Assembly (NCBI RefSeq): GCF_020179605.1
Contig: NZ_JAINZO010000003.1
Location: forward strand, 1 to 64,000
Source of the DNA: Geomonas agri
GTDB lineage: Bacteria; Desulfobacterota; Desulfuromonadia; Geobacterales; Geobacteraceae
Length of the DNA: 64,000 bases
Direction of reading: 5' to 3'
Shown: positions 38,508-47,772 of the stretch, one piece after another
How positions within the stretch are numbered: position 1 is the first letter of the stretch
How the letters are laid out: every line of letters begins with the position of its first letter
Notes under the pieces: generated by a model
Seen by the model: the letters and a program-made list of their open reading frames with translations, nothing else
Told to the model about the DNA's origin: nothing
The model's database searches: none
Made by a program: the position numbers and the translations under genes

Positions 38508-40769
38508 ATGCCGACGTCCGATCATAAAGGGGGGCTCCCCCCGCACATCCAGGGTAGCGAACTACCCGCCGGAGAGATCAGGAAGCGCAAGCGCGAGGCG
38601 ATCATCGTCTGCGTGTCGCTGCTCATGATCGTGCTCCTCACCTACCTCGAGATCCACCTGTCGCGCCTCTCCTCCGAGGTGCCGATGGGGAGCAACATCG
38701 TCATCTTCGCCATCATCAACGTCATCATCCTGCTCATCATCCTCCTGGTCTACCTGGTGTTCAGGAACATCACCAAGCTCTCCCTTGAGCGACGCAAGAA
38801 CACTCCCGGCGCCAAGCTGCGCACCAAGCTGGTTCTCGCCTTCGTCACCCTGTCGCTGGTGCCGACCATGCTGCTGTTCTTCGTCTCCGCAGGCTTCATC
38901 ACCAACAGCATCCAGAACTGGTTCAATAAGCAGGTAGAGACCTCCCTGAACGAGTCGATGGAGGTGGCGCAGGTCTATTACAAGACCTCCGCCGCCAACT
39001 CGCTCTACTACGGCGAGCAGATCAGCGACGCCATCAAGGAGAGGAAGCTCCTCAACGAGGAGAACCTGCCCCAGTTGAAGGCCCTGGTGCGCCAGAAGCA
39101 GAAGGAGTACAACCTCGGCGTGGTCGAGGTCTTTTCCGCGCAGCGCGAAGAGCTGTTCCGCGCCGGCAACCCCAAGCTCCCCCTTGGCGAGTTCACCAAC
39201 CCGTCCTCCGAGGACATCAACGTTGGACTCGCCGGCCAGAAACTGACCCGGGTCAACGCCATCGGCAAGGCCGACCTGATCCGCGGCATCGTCCCCATCC
39301 GGAGCAACTTCAATGACAAGGACGTGGTCGGGGTCATCGTGGTCAACTACTACGTCCCCTACTCCCTGGTCTCGAAGATGCGGGAGATCTCCGCGTCGTA
39401 CCACGAGTTCCGCCAGTTGAAGATCATGAAGCACCCGATCGCCACTGGCTACATCCTGACCCTGTTCCTGATCACCATGGTGATCGTCTTCCTCGCGGTC
39501 TGGTTCGGGGTCTACCTGGCCCGAAGCCTCACCATCCCGATCCAGGAGCTTGCCGAGGCGACCCGCCAGGTGGCCGAGGGGAACCTGGACGTGCACCTGG
39601 GCGAGGGGGGCGGCGACGAGATCGGCATGCTGATCGCCTCGTTCAACCGGATGACCGAGGACCTGCGCGAGAACCAGCTCGCCCTGCAGCACACCAACGA
39701 GGAGCTGCAGAAGAGCAACATGGAGCTGGAGCAGCGGCGCCGCTACATGGAGGCGGTGCTGGCCAACGTCACTGCCGGCATCATCTCGGTGGACAAGGGG
39801 GGCCTGCTCACCACCGTGAACAAGTCGGCGGAGAAGCTCCTGCTCATCAACAGCGACAAGGTGACCGGCAAGAACTTCCGCGAGGTGCTGCAGGCCGAGC
39901 ACCTGGATATCGTCAAGGGGCTTTTGCGCGACATGGTGCTCGACAAGCACGACGCCATCGTGCGCCAGGTGACCATCCCGATGCGCGACGGCGAGCTGAC
40001 CCTGCTCACCAACCTGACCGTCCTGAAGGACGAGAACGACGCTTTCATGGGGATGGTGGTGGTGCTGGACGACCTCACCTCGCTGATCAAGGCGCAGCGG
40101 ATGGCGGCCTGGCGCGAGGTGGCACGCAGGATCGCGCACGAAATCAAGAACCCGCTCACCCCGATCCAGCTCTCGGCGCAACGACTGAGAAAGCGCTACC
40201 TGTCCCGTTTCGAGGGGGAGGAAGAGGTGTTCGACCAGTGCACCAACATGATCATCAAGTCGGTGGACGAATTGAAGGGGCTGGTGAACGAGTTCTCCAA
40301 CTTCGCCCGCATGCCGGCCTCGGTCCCGAAGCCCAACGACCTGAACGACATCCTCAAGGAGGCGCTCACCCTCTACGTGGAGGCACACCGCCATATCCGC
40401 TTCACGCTGAACGCCGACGAGCAGATGCCGGCCATAATGCTGGACCGCGACCAGATCAAGCGGGTGGTGATCAACCTCCTGGACAACGCCGTAGCCGCCA
40501 TCGAGGGCGAGGGCGAGATCGAACTGGCCACTTGCTACGACAGCACACTGAAGATGGCCACCTTCACCGTATCCGACACCGGCCACGGCATCGCGGCCGA
40601 AGACCGCCCCCGGCTCTTCGAGCCGTACTTCTCCAGAAAGAAGAGCGGCACCGGCCTTGGCCTCGCCATCGTCAATACCATCATCTCCGACCACCACGGC
40701 TTCATCCGCGCCAAGGAGAACTTCCCCAAGGGGAGCCGCTTCATCATCGAGCTCCCCGCCGACGCCTGA
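38508..40769 (+). CDS. NtrY-like sensor histidine kinase
   Basis: This is a 753-residue membrane kinase. Predicted membrane helices lie near residues 31-50, 62-85, 107-130 and 308-330, with an extracytoplasmic sensor region between the last two. Then come HAMP (about 335-385), PAS (about 400-510), a His-kinase domain with the histidine in VARRIAHEIKNPLTPIQLSA (near 545) and an ATPase domain (DNAVAAIEGEG, GTGLGLAIV). The architecture is that of NtrY. NtrX, its usual partner, is not adjacent. The start ATG has only a weak ribosome site. Confidence 0.92.
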   Translation: MPTSDHKGGLPPHIQGSELPAGEIRKRKREAIIVCVSLLMIVLLTYLEIHLSRLSSEVPMGSNIVIFAIINVIILLIILLVYLVFRNITKLSLERRKNTPGAKLRTKLVLAFVTLSLVPTMLLFFVSAGFITNSIQNWFNKQVETSLNESMEVAQVYYKTSAANSLYYGEQISDAIKERKLLNEENLPQLKALVRQKQKEYNLGVVEVFSAQREELFRAGNPKLPLGEFTNPSSEDINVGLAGQKLTRVNAIGKADLIRGIVPIRSNFNDKDVVGVIVVNYYVPYSLVSKMREISASYHEFRQLKIMKHPIATGYILTLFLITMVIVFLAVWFGVYLARSLTIPIQELAEATRQVAEGNLDVHLGEGGGDEIGMLIASFNRMTEDLRENQLALQHTNEELQKSNMELEQRRRYMEAVLANVTAGIISVDKGGLLTTVNKSAEKLLLINSDKVTGKNFREVLQAEHLDIVKGLLRDMVLDKHDAIVRQVTIPMRDGELTLLTNLTVLKDENDAFMGMVVVLDDLTSLIKAQRMAAWREVARRIAHEIKNPLTPIQLSAQRLRKRYLSRFEGEEEVFDQCTNMIIKSVDELKGLVNEFSNFARMPASVPKPNDLNDILKEALTLYVEAHRHIRFTLNADEQMPAIMLDRDQIKRVVINLLDNAVAAIEGEGEIELATCYDSTLKMATFTVSDTGHGIAAEDRPRLFEPYFSRKKSGTGLGLAIVNTIISDHHGFIRAKENFPKGSRFIIELPADA

Positions 40770-40774
40770 AATCC

Positions 40775-40806
40775 AGGGTAAGGTCGAGTCAAGGTTAAGG
40801 TTGAGA
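40775..40806 (+). repeat. GGTTRA-type repeat after the NtrY-like gene
   Basis: Five nt after the stop lies AGGGTAAGGTCGAG followed by TCAAGG TTAAGG TTGAG. It is a member of the same stop-proximal hexamer repeat family. An AGCCTGC/GCAGGCT hairpin follows at about 40831-40865, without a T-run. Confidence 0.7.
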
Positions 40807-40884
40807 CTCGGGCATCTAGAACAACATGCAGTAGCCTGCCGGAACGCGCACCGCGACGAGCAGGCTCCTTGACGGGATAGAGTT

Positions 40885-43800
40885 ATGCAGCTGAAAAGAA
40901 TACGTGCCTGGCTGTTGCCGCTTTTGGCGACGATATTGACTGTGGTGGTCCTTGGGGCCAGCCTCATCCCTCGCCTGATCGACCTCGACACCTACAAGGC
41001 CGACATCCTGGCCCAGGTGAAAAGTTCGCTCAAGCGCGACCTGCAGTACCAGGCCGGCTCCTTTACCATGCGGCTCACCCCCGCCTTTACCTTCACCGGC
41101 GTGACCATCAAGGAGAAGGACGGGGCAACCAACTTCGCCACCGCCGACCGGCTCACGGTCCGGATCGCCATCCTCCCCCTGTTGCGTCGCAAACTGGTGC
41201 TCTCCCGAATCGAACTGGAACGCCCGACCCTCAAGTTGTGGCGTGACCGCCAGGGGGTGCTCAACATCGCCGACATCCTCACCCCCAGCGGCGGAGAAGC
41301 CCCAGGCATACACGGGGTTCAGCTCGAGAAGGCCCAGATCCTCTTCACCGATTACGCCTTTTCGGAGCAGCCGGTGGTCACCGAACTCTCGGACACAGAC
41401 CTGTTCCTGAGCCGGATCACCCGCGGCCGGGATTGCGACTTCAAGCTGAACGGCCAGCTCGCCTCGGGACGGACCAAGGTTCCCATCCACCTCTCCGGTG
41501 TGGCAGGGATCCCGGCAGCCGGGGCTCCCTGGACCTCGATGGCGGTGCACGGCAAGGTGAAGACCGGCCCCATCGACGTCGGCCATTTCTGGCCCTACTA
41601 CAGCCGCTTCGTACCGTTCAAAAGCCTCTCCGGCCAATTAGAGCTCGATTCCAGCATCAAGGGACACCTGAACGCCTTCAAGGCAAAAACCGAGTTTCAC
41701 TTCACCAGGCTGAACCTCGATTACCCCCAGGTGTTCCACGCCAAGCTCACACCGAAATCCTTCAAGGGCTCCTGTGCCCTGGAGCTTACCGACCGCGACC
41801 TCGACATCGACCACATCAAGGTGGATCTGGACGGGTACAAGGTGAGCGGCAAGGTGAAGCTTTCGGATCTGCACTCCGGCGACCTGCGCATCACCGCCAC
41901 CGCCAGCAGCAACAGCTTCAACCTGCGCGACTACCGCCAGTACATCCCCTACGGCATCATCGTCGACGACACCGCACATTTCATCGAACAGAAAATTACC
42001 GGCGGGGTTTACCGGCTGGACCAGGGGCGACTGGACGGGCGGGTAAGCCAGATCCTGCACATGGAGCGGGGCCAGAACTACAACATCCTTTACATCAAGG
42101 CGCACGTCGAAGATGGTGTGGTGAATTACGGCTCCGGCATACCGATCTTCACCGGCATCAAGGGGCAGCTGGAACTGGCCAGCAAGGATTTCTTGCTTAA
42201 GGGGATGACGGGACGCTTCGGCACATCCCCCCTCACGCTGGAGGGGCGTATCACCGACTACCCGCTCGATCACCCGTGCCAGTACCTTTTCACCGCCAAG
42301 GTGCAACCCAGGCAGCCCGAGGTGGTCTGGCTTTTAGGAAAAGGGATCAGCTCCTTCACCACCAACTCCGTTCTCAACCTGAAGGGAGAAGGAGGGACCT
42401 CCCTTTACAAGCTCTCGGGCGACAGCGACCTCGCCACCGCCGCCTACGGTTTCAAGGATCTGGTCGCCAAGCCGGCCGGACGCACCAACAGCGTCTCCTT
42501 CAGCATGGAGTTCGACAAGGAACAGTTCCGCATCACCTCGCTGCACTACCTGCTTCCCCCTGCGTCCCTCACCGCCGCCGCGGTCAGCCGCTACGACGGC
42601 CCGGTGACCTTCGACATCAAGACCAACCAGTTCCAGAGCACCGAGGTAGGGCAGTTGGTCCCCATGGTGAAGAAGTACCATCCGACCGGCCTGGTCCAGC
42701 TCCTGCTACGCGCCAACGGGCCCGACATGGACCGCCTCACCTGGAGCGGCAGCGTGGGGCTCTCCGGCGTGACGCTGAAACCGGGGGACAAGATCAAACC
42801 GTTGACCGGGGTGAACGGCACGGTGAAGGTGAACGGCGAGACGTTCGAGACTTCGCAGCTCCAGGTTCGACTGGGCGGCACCAGCATCTACGGACGCGGT
42901 GTGGTCACCGGCCTGCAGAATCCAAGCTGGCAGCTGAATTTCAGCTCCCCATCGGTCGACCCGGCGGACATCGGCTTCCCGACCGGCGGCGCGCCGGTAC
43001 GGGTGGAGCGGGTACAGGGGATCATCAGCTACCAGAAAGACAACCTGCAGATCGCCTCACTTTTCGGCTCGCTCGGCAAGAGCTCCTTTCAGGTGAAGGG
43101 GAGCGTTAAAGACCTGCAGCAGAAGCACACGCAGGCGGAGCTGATGGTAACCTCCCCGTACCTTAACCCCGACGACATAATGCCGCTGTTCGGAGGGACG
43201 GGTGGGGACGGGGAGCTCACACTGCACGCTCACGTGACCGCAACGGAGGGAAAGCTGAAGGATTTCCCCTTCCAGCACCTGAAGACCACCGTGTTCTACG
43301 ATAACCGCGTGCTGCAGCTGCTTCCCTTCGAGTTCAACTCCTTCGATGGGGAGGTAACCGGCAGGCTGCGCAGCGATCTCACCACGCCGGCGCGCCACAC
43401 CCTCAGCGTGACCGCGCAGAAGGTGTCAGCGGCCGCGCTGTTGCACTCGCTAGGGGTGAAGAGGCAGGAGGTCACCGGCGCGATGTCACTGCAGGGCGAC
43501 CTGGCCGTGCGCGGAGAGAGCGCCGCCGACTTCAAGCGGAGCATCCAGGGGAATGTAAAGCTCAGGATCGAGCGCGGCAGCATCAGGAAGTTCTCCACCC
43601 TCTCCAAGATCTTCTCGATCCTGAACGTATCGCAGCTCTTCAAGGGTGAGCTTCCCGACATGGTTTCGGGCGGCATGCCCTTCAACAAGATCACCGGGGA
43701 CATCGCCTTCAACAACGGCGTCGCCTCGACCCAGAACCTGTTCGTGGACAGCAATGCCATGAACATATCGGCGGTGGGCAAGATGGATCTCGCCAGGGAC

Positions 43801-44067
43801 GAGATGGACCTGAACGTGGGGGTGCAGCCGTTGCAGACGGTGGACAAGGTGGTGAGCAAGATCCCCATCTTCGGCTGGATCCTGACCGGGAAGGACAAGT
43901 CTCTCATCACCACCTACTTCGAGGCGAAAGGGCGTATCGAGGACCCGCAGGTGACCGCGGTGCCGGTCAAGTCGCTGGCCAAAGGGGTCTTCAACATCTT
44001 CAAGCGGGTGTTCGAGCTTCCCGCCCGCCTGATCACCGACACCGGAGAGGTCATCATAGGGCGCTGA
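40885..44067 (+). CDS. AsmA-family envelope protein
   Basis: This 1060-residue protein has an N-terminal membrane anchor (about residues 8-30), the AsmA N-terminal domain (LTPAFTFTGVTIKEKDGATN, LVLSRIELERPTLKLWRDRQ) and a long beta-rich body. The C-terminal AsmA domain carries SAVGKMDLARDEMDLNVGVQ. AsmA-like proteins form bridge-like structures that move or regulate phospholipids between inner and outer membrane; this role is from family knowledge. It follows the NtrY-like kinase by 115 nt. Confidence 0.88.
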   Translation: MQLKRIRAWLLPLLATILTVVVLGASLIPRLIDLDTYKADILAQVKSSLKRDLQYQAGSFTMRLTPAFTFTGVTIKEKDGATNFATADRLTVRIAILPLLRRKLVLSRIELERPTLKLWRDRQGVLNIADILTPSGGEAPGIHGVQLEKAQILFTDYAFSEQPVVTELSDTDLFLSRITRGRDCDFKLNGQLASGRTKVPIHLSGVAGIPAAGAPWTSMAVHGKVKTGPIDVGHFWPYYSRFVPFKSLSGQLELDSSIKGHLNAFKAKTEFHFTRLNLDYPQVFHAKLTPKSFKGSCALELTDRDLDIDHIKVDLDGYKVSGKVKLSDLHSGDLRITATASSNSFNLRDYRQYIPYGIIVDDTAHFIEQKITGGVYRLDQGRLDGRVSQILHMERGQNYNILYIKAHVEDGVVNYGSGIPIFTGIKGQLELASKDFLLKGMTGRFGTSPLTLEGRITDYPLDHPCQYLFTAKVQPRQPEVVWLLGKGISSFTTNSVLNLKGEGGTSLYKLSGDSDLATAAYGFKDLVAKPAGRTNSVSFSMEFDKEQFRITSLHYLLPPASLTAAAVSRYDGPVTFDIKTNQFQSTEVGQLVPMVKKYHPTGLVQLLLRANGPDMDRLTWSGSVGLSGVTLKPGDKIKPLTGVNGTVKVNGETFETSQLQVRLGGTSIYGRGVVTGLQNPSWQLNFSSPSVDPADIGFPTGGAPVRVERVQGIISYQKDNLQIASLFGSLGKSSFQVKGSVKDLQQKHTQAELMVTSPYLNPDDIMPLFGGTGGDGELTLHAHVTATEGKLKDFPFQHLKTTVFYDNRVLQLLPFEFNSFDGEVTGRLRSDLTTPARHTLSVTAQKVSAAALLHSLGVKRQEVTGAMSLQGDLAVRGESAADFKRSIQGNVKLRIERGSIRKFSTLSKIFSILNVSQLFKGELPDMVSGGMPFNKITGDIAFNNGVASTQNLFVDSNAMNISAVGKMDLARDEMDLNVGVQPLQTVDKVVSKIPIFGWILTGKDKSLITTYFEAKGRIEDPQVTAVPVKSLAKGVFNIFKRVFELPARLITDTGEVIIGR

Positions 44068-44182
44068 AGTCGAGCCCTTACGAGGGGCGCATATCATTGT
44101 TTTTTTTGTTGTAAAGCCAGCGATGGTTATGTTATTTTCTCTCTGCTGTGCTTTCTTAAATTCATCCAACACGGAGGAAACT

Positions 44183-44599
44183 GTGAAGAAGACTTTGGTT
44201 ATTATGTTGGCAATCGTTGCCGTGGCAGCTGCCGGCTGCAAAAAGAAAGAAGAAGCTCCGCAGGCCCCCGCCCAGGCACCGGCTGCAGCCCCCACCTCCC
44301 AGATGCCCGCAGTGGCTCCGGGCACCGATCCCCACGCTGGCCTGAAGCCGCAGGAAGTTAAGCCGGGCGCAGGTCACAAAGGTAAAGTCCTCGAGACCAT
44401 GGACTCCGGCGGGTACACCTACGCGCTGATCGAGGAGAAAGGTGAGAAGCTGTGGGTTGCCTCCATGCAGACCCCGGTTAAAGTCGGCGACACCATCGAG
44501 TTCCCGGATTCCCCGCCGATGATCAACTTCCAGAGCAAGACTCTGAAGCGCACCTTCGACAAGATCATCTTCGCACCGGGCCTGGCCGTCAACAAGTAA
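44183..44599 (+). CDS. Small lipoprotein with NrfJ-like domain
   Basis: Start is GTG at 44183 behind CGGAGGAA, giving 138 residues. The signal ends in a lipobox (AAAGC). An alanine/proline-rich linker (about 25-50) precedes a small domain with GKVLETMDSGGYTYALIEEK and GEKLWVASMQTPVKVGDTIE. This GxVxETMxxxxYTY pattern resembles NrfJ-type OB-fold proteins associated with nitrite reductase loci in other bacteria. Function here is unknown. It is monocistronic, with a terminator directly downstream. Confidence 0.8.
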   Translation: MKKTLVIMLAIVAVAAAGCKKKEEAPQAPAQAPAAAPTSQMPAVAPGTDPHAGLKPQEVKPGAGHKGKVLETMDSGGYTYALIEEKGEKLWVASMQTPVKVGDTIEFPDSPPMINFQSKTLKRTFDKIIFAPGLAVNK

Positions 44600-44620
44600 G
44601 CCACTCCCCGCAGCAGAGAT

Positions 44621-44657
44621 AAAAAAAGGCGCCCCCCGCAAGGGAGGCGCCTTTTTT
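44621..44657 (+). terminator. Terminator of the NrfJ-like lipoprotein gene
   Basis: A-rich tract, then GGCGCCCCCCG, AA loop region and GGGAGGCGCC, ending in TTTTTT. It should work on the plus strand and, because of the A-run, partly on the minus strand. Confidence 0.88.
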
Positions 44658-44697
44658 GTTTGTTCATCAGAGAGTTCACCAACTGTTACGTGTTGTC

Positions 44698-44815
44698 CAC
44701 GAAGCGCAGCAGGCGGACCAGCGCCCTCCCCTTTGCGAAGGGGAGGCAGAGCGGATTTGATTTTGGGGGGGCAGCTAAGAGCAAAGGCAAATCCCACCTT
44801 TCGCACAGGGGGGGG
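44698..44815. repeat. REP-like GCGAAGG palindromic element
   Basis: CCACGAAGCGC (44698) is followed by GCCCTCCCCTTTGCGAAGGG and GAGGC, then GCGGATTTG. A second, reverse-oriented half (AAATCCC.CCTTTCGCA.AGGGGGG, 44788-44815) lies nearby. The same order of blocks recurs at 50006-50070. Confidence 0.7.
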
Positions 44816-44849
44816 CCTCAGGGCACCGGGATCGCACAAACGGGGAGGC

Positions 44850-46565
44850 TTATTTCGGGTGCCTCGCTTTGCCCCCCGCTTTGCCACCGGGCTTGCCACG
44901 TCCGAGGCCGGCCTGTGCGATGCCCTCCAGCGCGGCCTCATCATTGGGGTCAAGCGCCAGGGCCCTCTGGTAGTGACGCGCCGCGGCAGCACGGTCTCCC
45001 TGGGCCAGTGCCAATTCGCCCAATGCCAGGAAGGCGGGCAGATGCTTGGGAACCAACTGCGCCAGCTTTTGGTAAGAGCGCGTGGCGCCGGCCAAGTCGC
45101 CGATCCGTTCCTGCACCCCCGCCATTTGCAGCCATCCCCACGGGTTGTCCGGCTCCTGCCGCGTCATGTCGCGGCACAGCTTGATGGCCCCCTCCCAGTC
45201 CTCCTCCTGCTCCAGTGCTTCCGCCTGCAGCAGTTCAGTCACAAAGCTGTACCCCACCAACTCCCGCTGCGCTGCGAAATCGGCACGGGTGAAGCGGGCC
45301 TTCTTGCCCGCCTTTTGCAGCGCCTTCATCATGGACTGACGCGAACGCTCCACGAAGGGGTCGCGGCGCACCAGGAACCCCTCCCCCTCCTTTTCCTCGA
45401 ACAGATCGGCCGGCACTTCATGGCGCCGCACCGCGCCGTGCAGCAGCTCGGTGCCGGGATAGTAGACCAAGGGCGAAACTTGCCCGTCCTGCGGCCGGAT
45501 CCGGTCGATGAGGCGCACGGTCTGTTGCAGGTCCTCGTCGCCCTCACCCGGAATACCGGTGATCAGGTAGACAGAGAGATTGATACCCGCCTTGCGCACC
45601 GCGGTCGCGGCCCGCTCCACGTCAGCAGGCAGGATCTTTTTCCCCAACGCCTTGAGCATCTCCGGTGAACCGGACTCGACGCCGAACTGGATGCACTCGC
45701 ACCCGGCCCGCTTCATCGCCACCAGCATCTCCTGGTCCACCGCGTTGACGCGAGACTGGCAGTTCCACAGGATGTGCAGCCGCTGTTCCTCGATCAGACG
45801 ACATATCTCCAGCACCCGTGCGCGGTTAGCGGTAAACGTGTCATCACGGAAAGAGAAGTAAATGAGACCGTAACGCTCCTTCAGCAGGCGCAACTCCTCG
45901 ACCACCGAGGCCGGGGAGCGAAAACGAACGCCCCGCCCCCAGAACAGCGGCGACGAGCAGAACAGACAGCTGGCCGGGCAGCCGCGCGAGGTGATCACGA
46001 ACTCGAGTTGGCGGCGCAGGTCGACCCCGATGGTGTCGCCGGGATCCTCGCCTGGCAGGGGAAGCAGGTCCAGGTCGGCGACAGCTGCGCGAGGTGTTCC
46101 CGGCACTATCGCCCCCCTATCCCGGCAGGCCACGCCAGGCACCTGGGATAGCGGCCGCCCGTCGGTGTGCGCCTGGACCAGCTCCAGCAGCCCCTGCTCC
46201 CCTTCCCCCAACACCACAGCGTCCACCTCGCGGTGCCGCTCCAACTGCTCCTGCCACGAATGAGTCGCGTGAGGACCGCCGAGGACAACGCAGCACGCAG
46301 GATCAATCTCCTTGACCAGGGAGGCCAAGCGGATGGATTCGGAACGGTTATGGGTGAACTGGGAGATACCGACCACTTCCGGCGAGAGGCGCTGCAGCAG
46401 TTCGCGCACCTGCGCCCACGAGAAGCGGGAGAGGTTGGCCAGGGTAACCCGATGCCCGGCCTGTCTGAGCACCGCGTGCAGGGAGAGCAGGCCGACCGGC
46501 AACAGCGAGGTGAACGGGTCTTTGGCCCCTTGGGGATGACACTTGTACGCCAGGAGAATCTTCAT
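44850..46565 (-). CDS. B12-binding radical SAM protein with TPR repeats
   Basis: The 571-residue protein has an N-terminal cobalamin-binding domain (about 1-140; LPVGLLSLHAVLRQAGHRVT, VLGGPHATHSW, VVLGEGE). A radical SAM core follows with RGCPASCLFCSSP (CxxxCxxC, near residue 200). At about 430-560 there are TPR repeats (CRDMTRQEPDNPWGWLQMAG, QLVPKHLPAFLALGELALAQ). The extreme C-terminus is glycine/lysine-rich. The substrate is unknown; TPRs suggest a protein partner. Its start lies 11 nt after the upstream hydrolase terminator region. Confidence 0.88.
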   Translation of the reverse strand: MKILLAYKCHPQGAKDPFTSLLPVGLLSLHAVLRQAGHRVTLANLSRFSWAQVRELLQRLSPEVVGISQFTHNRSESIRLASLVKEIDPACCVVLGGPHATHSWQEQLERHREVDAVVLGEGEQGLLELVQAHTDGRPLSQVPGVACRDRGAIVPGTPRAAVADLDLLPLPGEDPGDTIGVDLRRQLEFVITSRGCPASCLFCSSPLFWGRGVRFRSPASVVEELRLLKERYGLIYFSFRDDTFTANRARVLEICRLIEEQRLHILWNCQSRVNAVDQEMLVAMKRAGCECIQFGVESGSPEMLKALGKKILPADVERAATAVRKAGINLSVYLITGIPGEGDEDLQQTVRLIDRIRPQDGQVSPLVYYPGTELLHGAVRRHEVPADLFEEKEGEGFLVRRDPFVERSRQSMMKALQKAGKKARFTRADFAAQRELVGYSFVTELLQAEALEQEEDWEGAIKLCRDMTRQEPDNPWGWLQMAGVQERIGDLAGATRSYQKLAQLVPKHLPAFLALGELALAQGDRAAAARHYQRALALDPNDEAALEGIAQAGLGRGKPGGKAGGKARHPK

Positions 46566-46576
46566 GCGCAGCCCAT

Positions 46577-46603
46577 AAAAAAATCCGGCCCGAGGGCCGG
46601 ATT
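46577..46603 (-). terminator. Terminator of the LysM-NlpC/P60 gene
   Basis: On the minus strand AATCCGGCCC, a short loop and GGGCCGGATT are followed by a run of T. It ends 12 nt before the next gene starts. Confidence 0.88.
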
Positions 46604-46628
46604 CGTTATCGATAGATGGGGAGTCAGC

Positions 46629-47648
46629 CTAGTTGCTGGTCAGGCCGTCCTCTTCCATTGAGTTTTCGGAGTTGTCCTCCTCGACACCAAGGATCAGGTC
46701 GTCGAGCTTGAAGACATCCGGGTTGACCTTGGCTATCCGCTTGGCGCCTAAAAAGCGCGAACGGTAGTAGGAGGTGTTCAGCGAGGAAATCACGACCCTG
46801 CGGTCACGCGAGGAGGCGTGGATCATCTTGTTGTTGCCGAGGTAGATGCCGACGTGGGAAGGGTAGGAGGCATAGGTGGCGAAGAAGATCAGGTCGCCCC
46901 TCTGCAGGTCGCCCGGCGCCACAACGTTGCCGACCTCGAACTGCTCACGTGCGGTGCGCGGCAGGGATACTTCCAGTTCCTTGAAAACGTGCTGGACAAA
47001 GCTGGAGCAATCAATACCGGAACGCGAGCTGCCGCCGAAGCGGTAGCGGGTGCCGAGGAAGCCATAGGCCGACTTCTTCAGTTCCTTGATGCTGTCTGCC
47101 TTGAGTTCCGTGTTCTTGGAAAGATCGACATTGTGCTCAGGCTCGAGCGAGGCGAGTTCCTGGATGCTCTGCTCGTAGTCCTTCTCATTGAAGAGATCGG
47201 GGTGACGCAGCTGCAGCTTCTTGGTAACCTTGACCTTCGGCTCGTCCGCAGGCGCACTTTCCTTGAGTACCAACACCTTTCCCGCCTTCACCCTGCTGCT
47301 GGTGAGGCCGTTGAGTCGCTTCAGTTCGGCGACCGACACGCCGGTCTTCTTGGCGATACGGGAAAGGGTCTCGCTCTTCTTAACCTTGTACACCTTGGTG
47401 TCGGCGGCCGACGCGCTCTTCCCCTCGGAGACGGAACGGGGGGGGATGACCAGGAGCACGCGCGGCTTTACGCTGTTGCCGACCAAGTTGTTGGCAGCCT
47501 TCAGCTCTTCGACGGTGACGTTATATTTTTTGGCGAGTGTGTATAAGGTTTCGTGCTTTTTTACGCGATGGGTCTTTGCGGCGAAGGCGAGCGAAGGTAC
47601 GGAGAGCATGACGATGCACAGGGTAAAGAGCTTCAGGCTTCTTATCAT
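46629..47648 (-). CDS. LysM and NlpC/P60 peptidoglycan hydrolase
   Basis: The 339-residue exported protein has a signal peptide (about 1-23). Two LysM peptidoglycan-binding domains follow (about 25-69, HRVKKHETLYTLAKKYNVTV, and about 84-128, YKVKKSETLSRIAKKTGVSV), then a C-terminal NlpC/P60 peptidase. The catalytic cysteine is in GIDCSSFVQHVF, and the histidine in YPSHVGIYLGNNKMIHASS. It is probably a D,L-endopeptidase acting on peptide stems. Its promoter lies inside the terminator of the upstream c-di-AMP synthase gene. Confidence 0.93.
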   Translation of the reverse strand: MIRSLKLFTLCIVMLSVPSLAFAAKTHRVKKHETLYTLAKKYNVTVEELKAANNLVGNSVKPRVLLVIPPRSVSEGKSASAADTKVYKVKKSETLSRIAKKTGVSVAELKRLNGLTSSRVKAGKVLVLKESAPADEPKVKVTKKLQLRHPDLFNEKDYEQSIQELASLEPEHNVDLSKNTELKADSIKELKKSAYGFLGTRYRFGGSSRSGIDCSSFVQHVFKELEVSLPRTAREQFEVGNVVAPGDLQRGDLIFFATYASYPSHVGIYLGNNKMIHASSRDRRVVISSLNTSYYRSRFLGAKRIAKVNPDVFKLDDLILGVEEDNSENSMEEDGLTSN

Positions 47649-47670
47649 GAGTCCTCCTTCATTGTTTTAG

Positions 47671-47714
47671 AAAAAAAAGCGGGTGCGTCAATTTATATAA
47701 CAAAAGACGCACCC
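47671..47714 (-). terminator. Terminator of cdaA that overlaps the next promoter
   Basis: On the minus strand GGGTGCGTC (47706-47714), a 16-nt loop and GACGCACCC (47681-47689) form a perfect 9-bp stem, followed by GC and eight T (47671-47678). The loop contains the -10 box of the promoter for the hydrolase gene. Confidence 0.8.
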
Positions 47715-47720
47715 TGTCAA
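47692..47720 (-). promoter_or_regulatory. Promoter of the LysM-NlpC/P60 gene
   Basis: TTGACA (47715-47720), a 17-nt spacer and TATAAA (47692-47697) on the minus strand. Transcription would start near 47685, inside the downstream arm of the terminator stem, so the new message lacks the 5' arm and should not terminate there. Confidence 0.78.
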
Positions 47721-47772
47721 CGCTAATGACCTTTTCTGAAACAATAAGGGAAGGTAGGCCCTTTATTTTCAG

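Noticed and set aside
38562..40991. An 809-codon frame on the minus strand
   Set aside because: Antisense to the NtrY-like kinase, with low-complexity Asp/Val/His-rich translation typical of a shadow frame.
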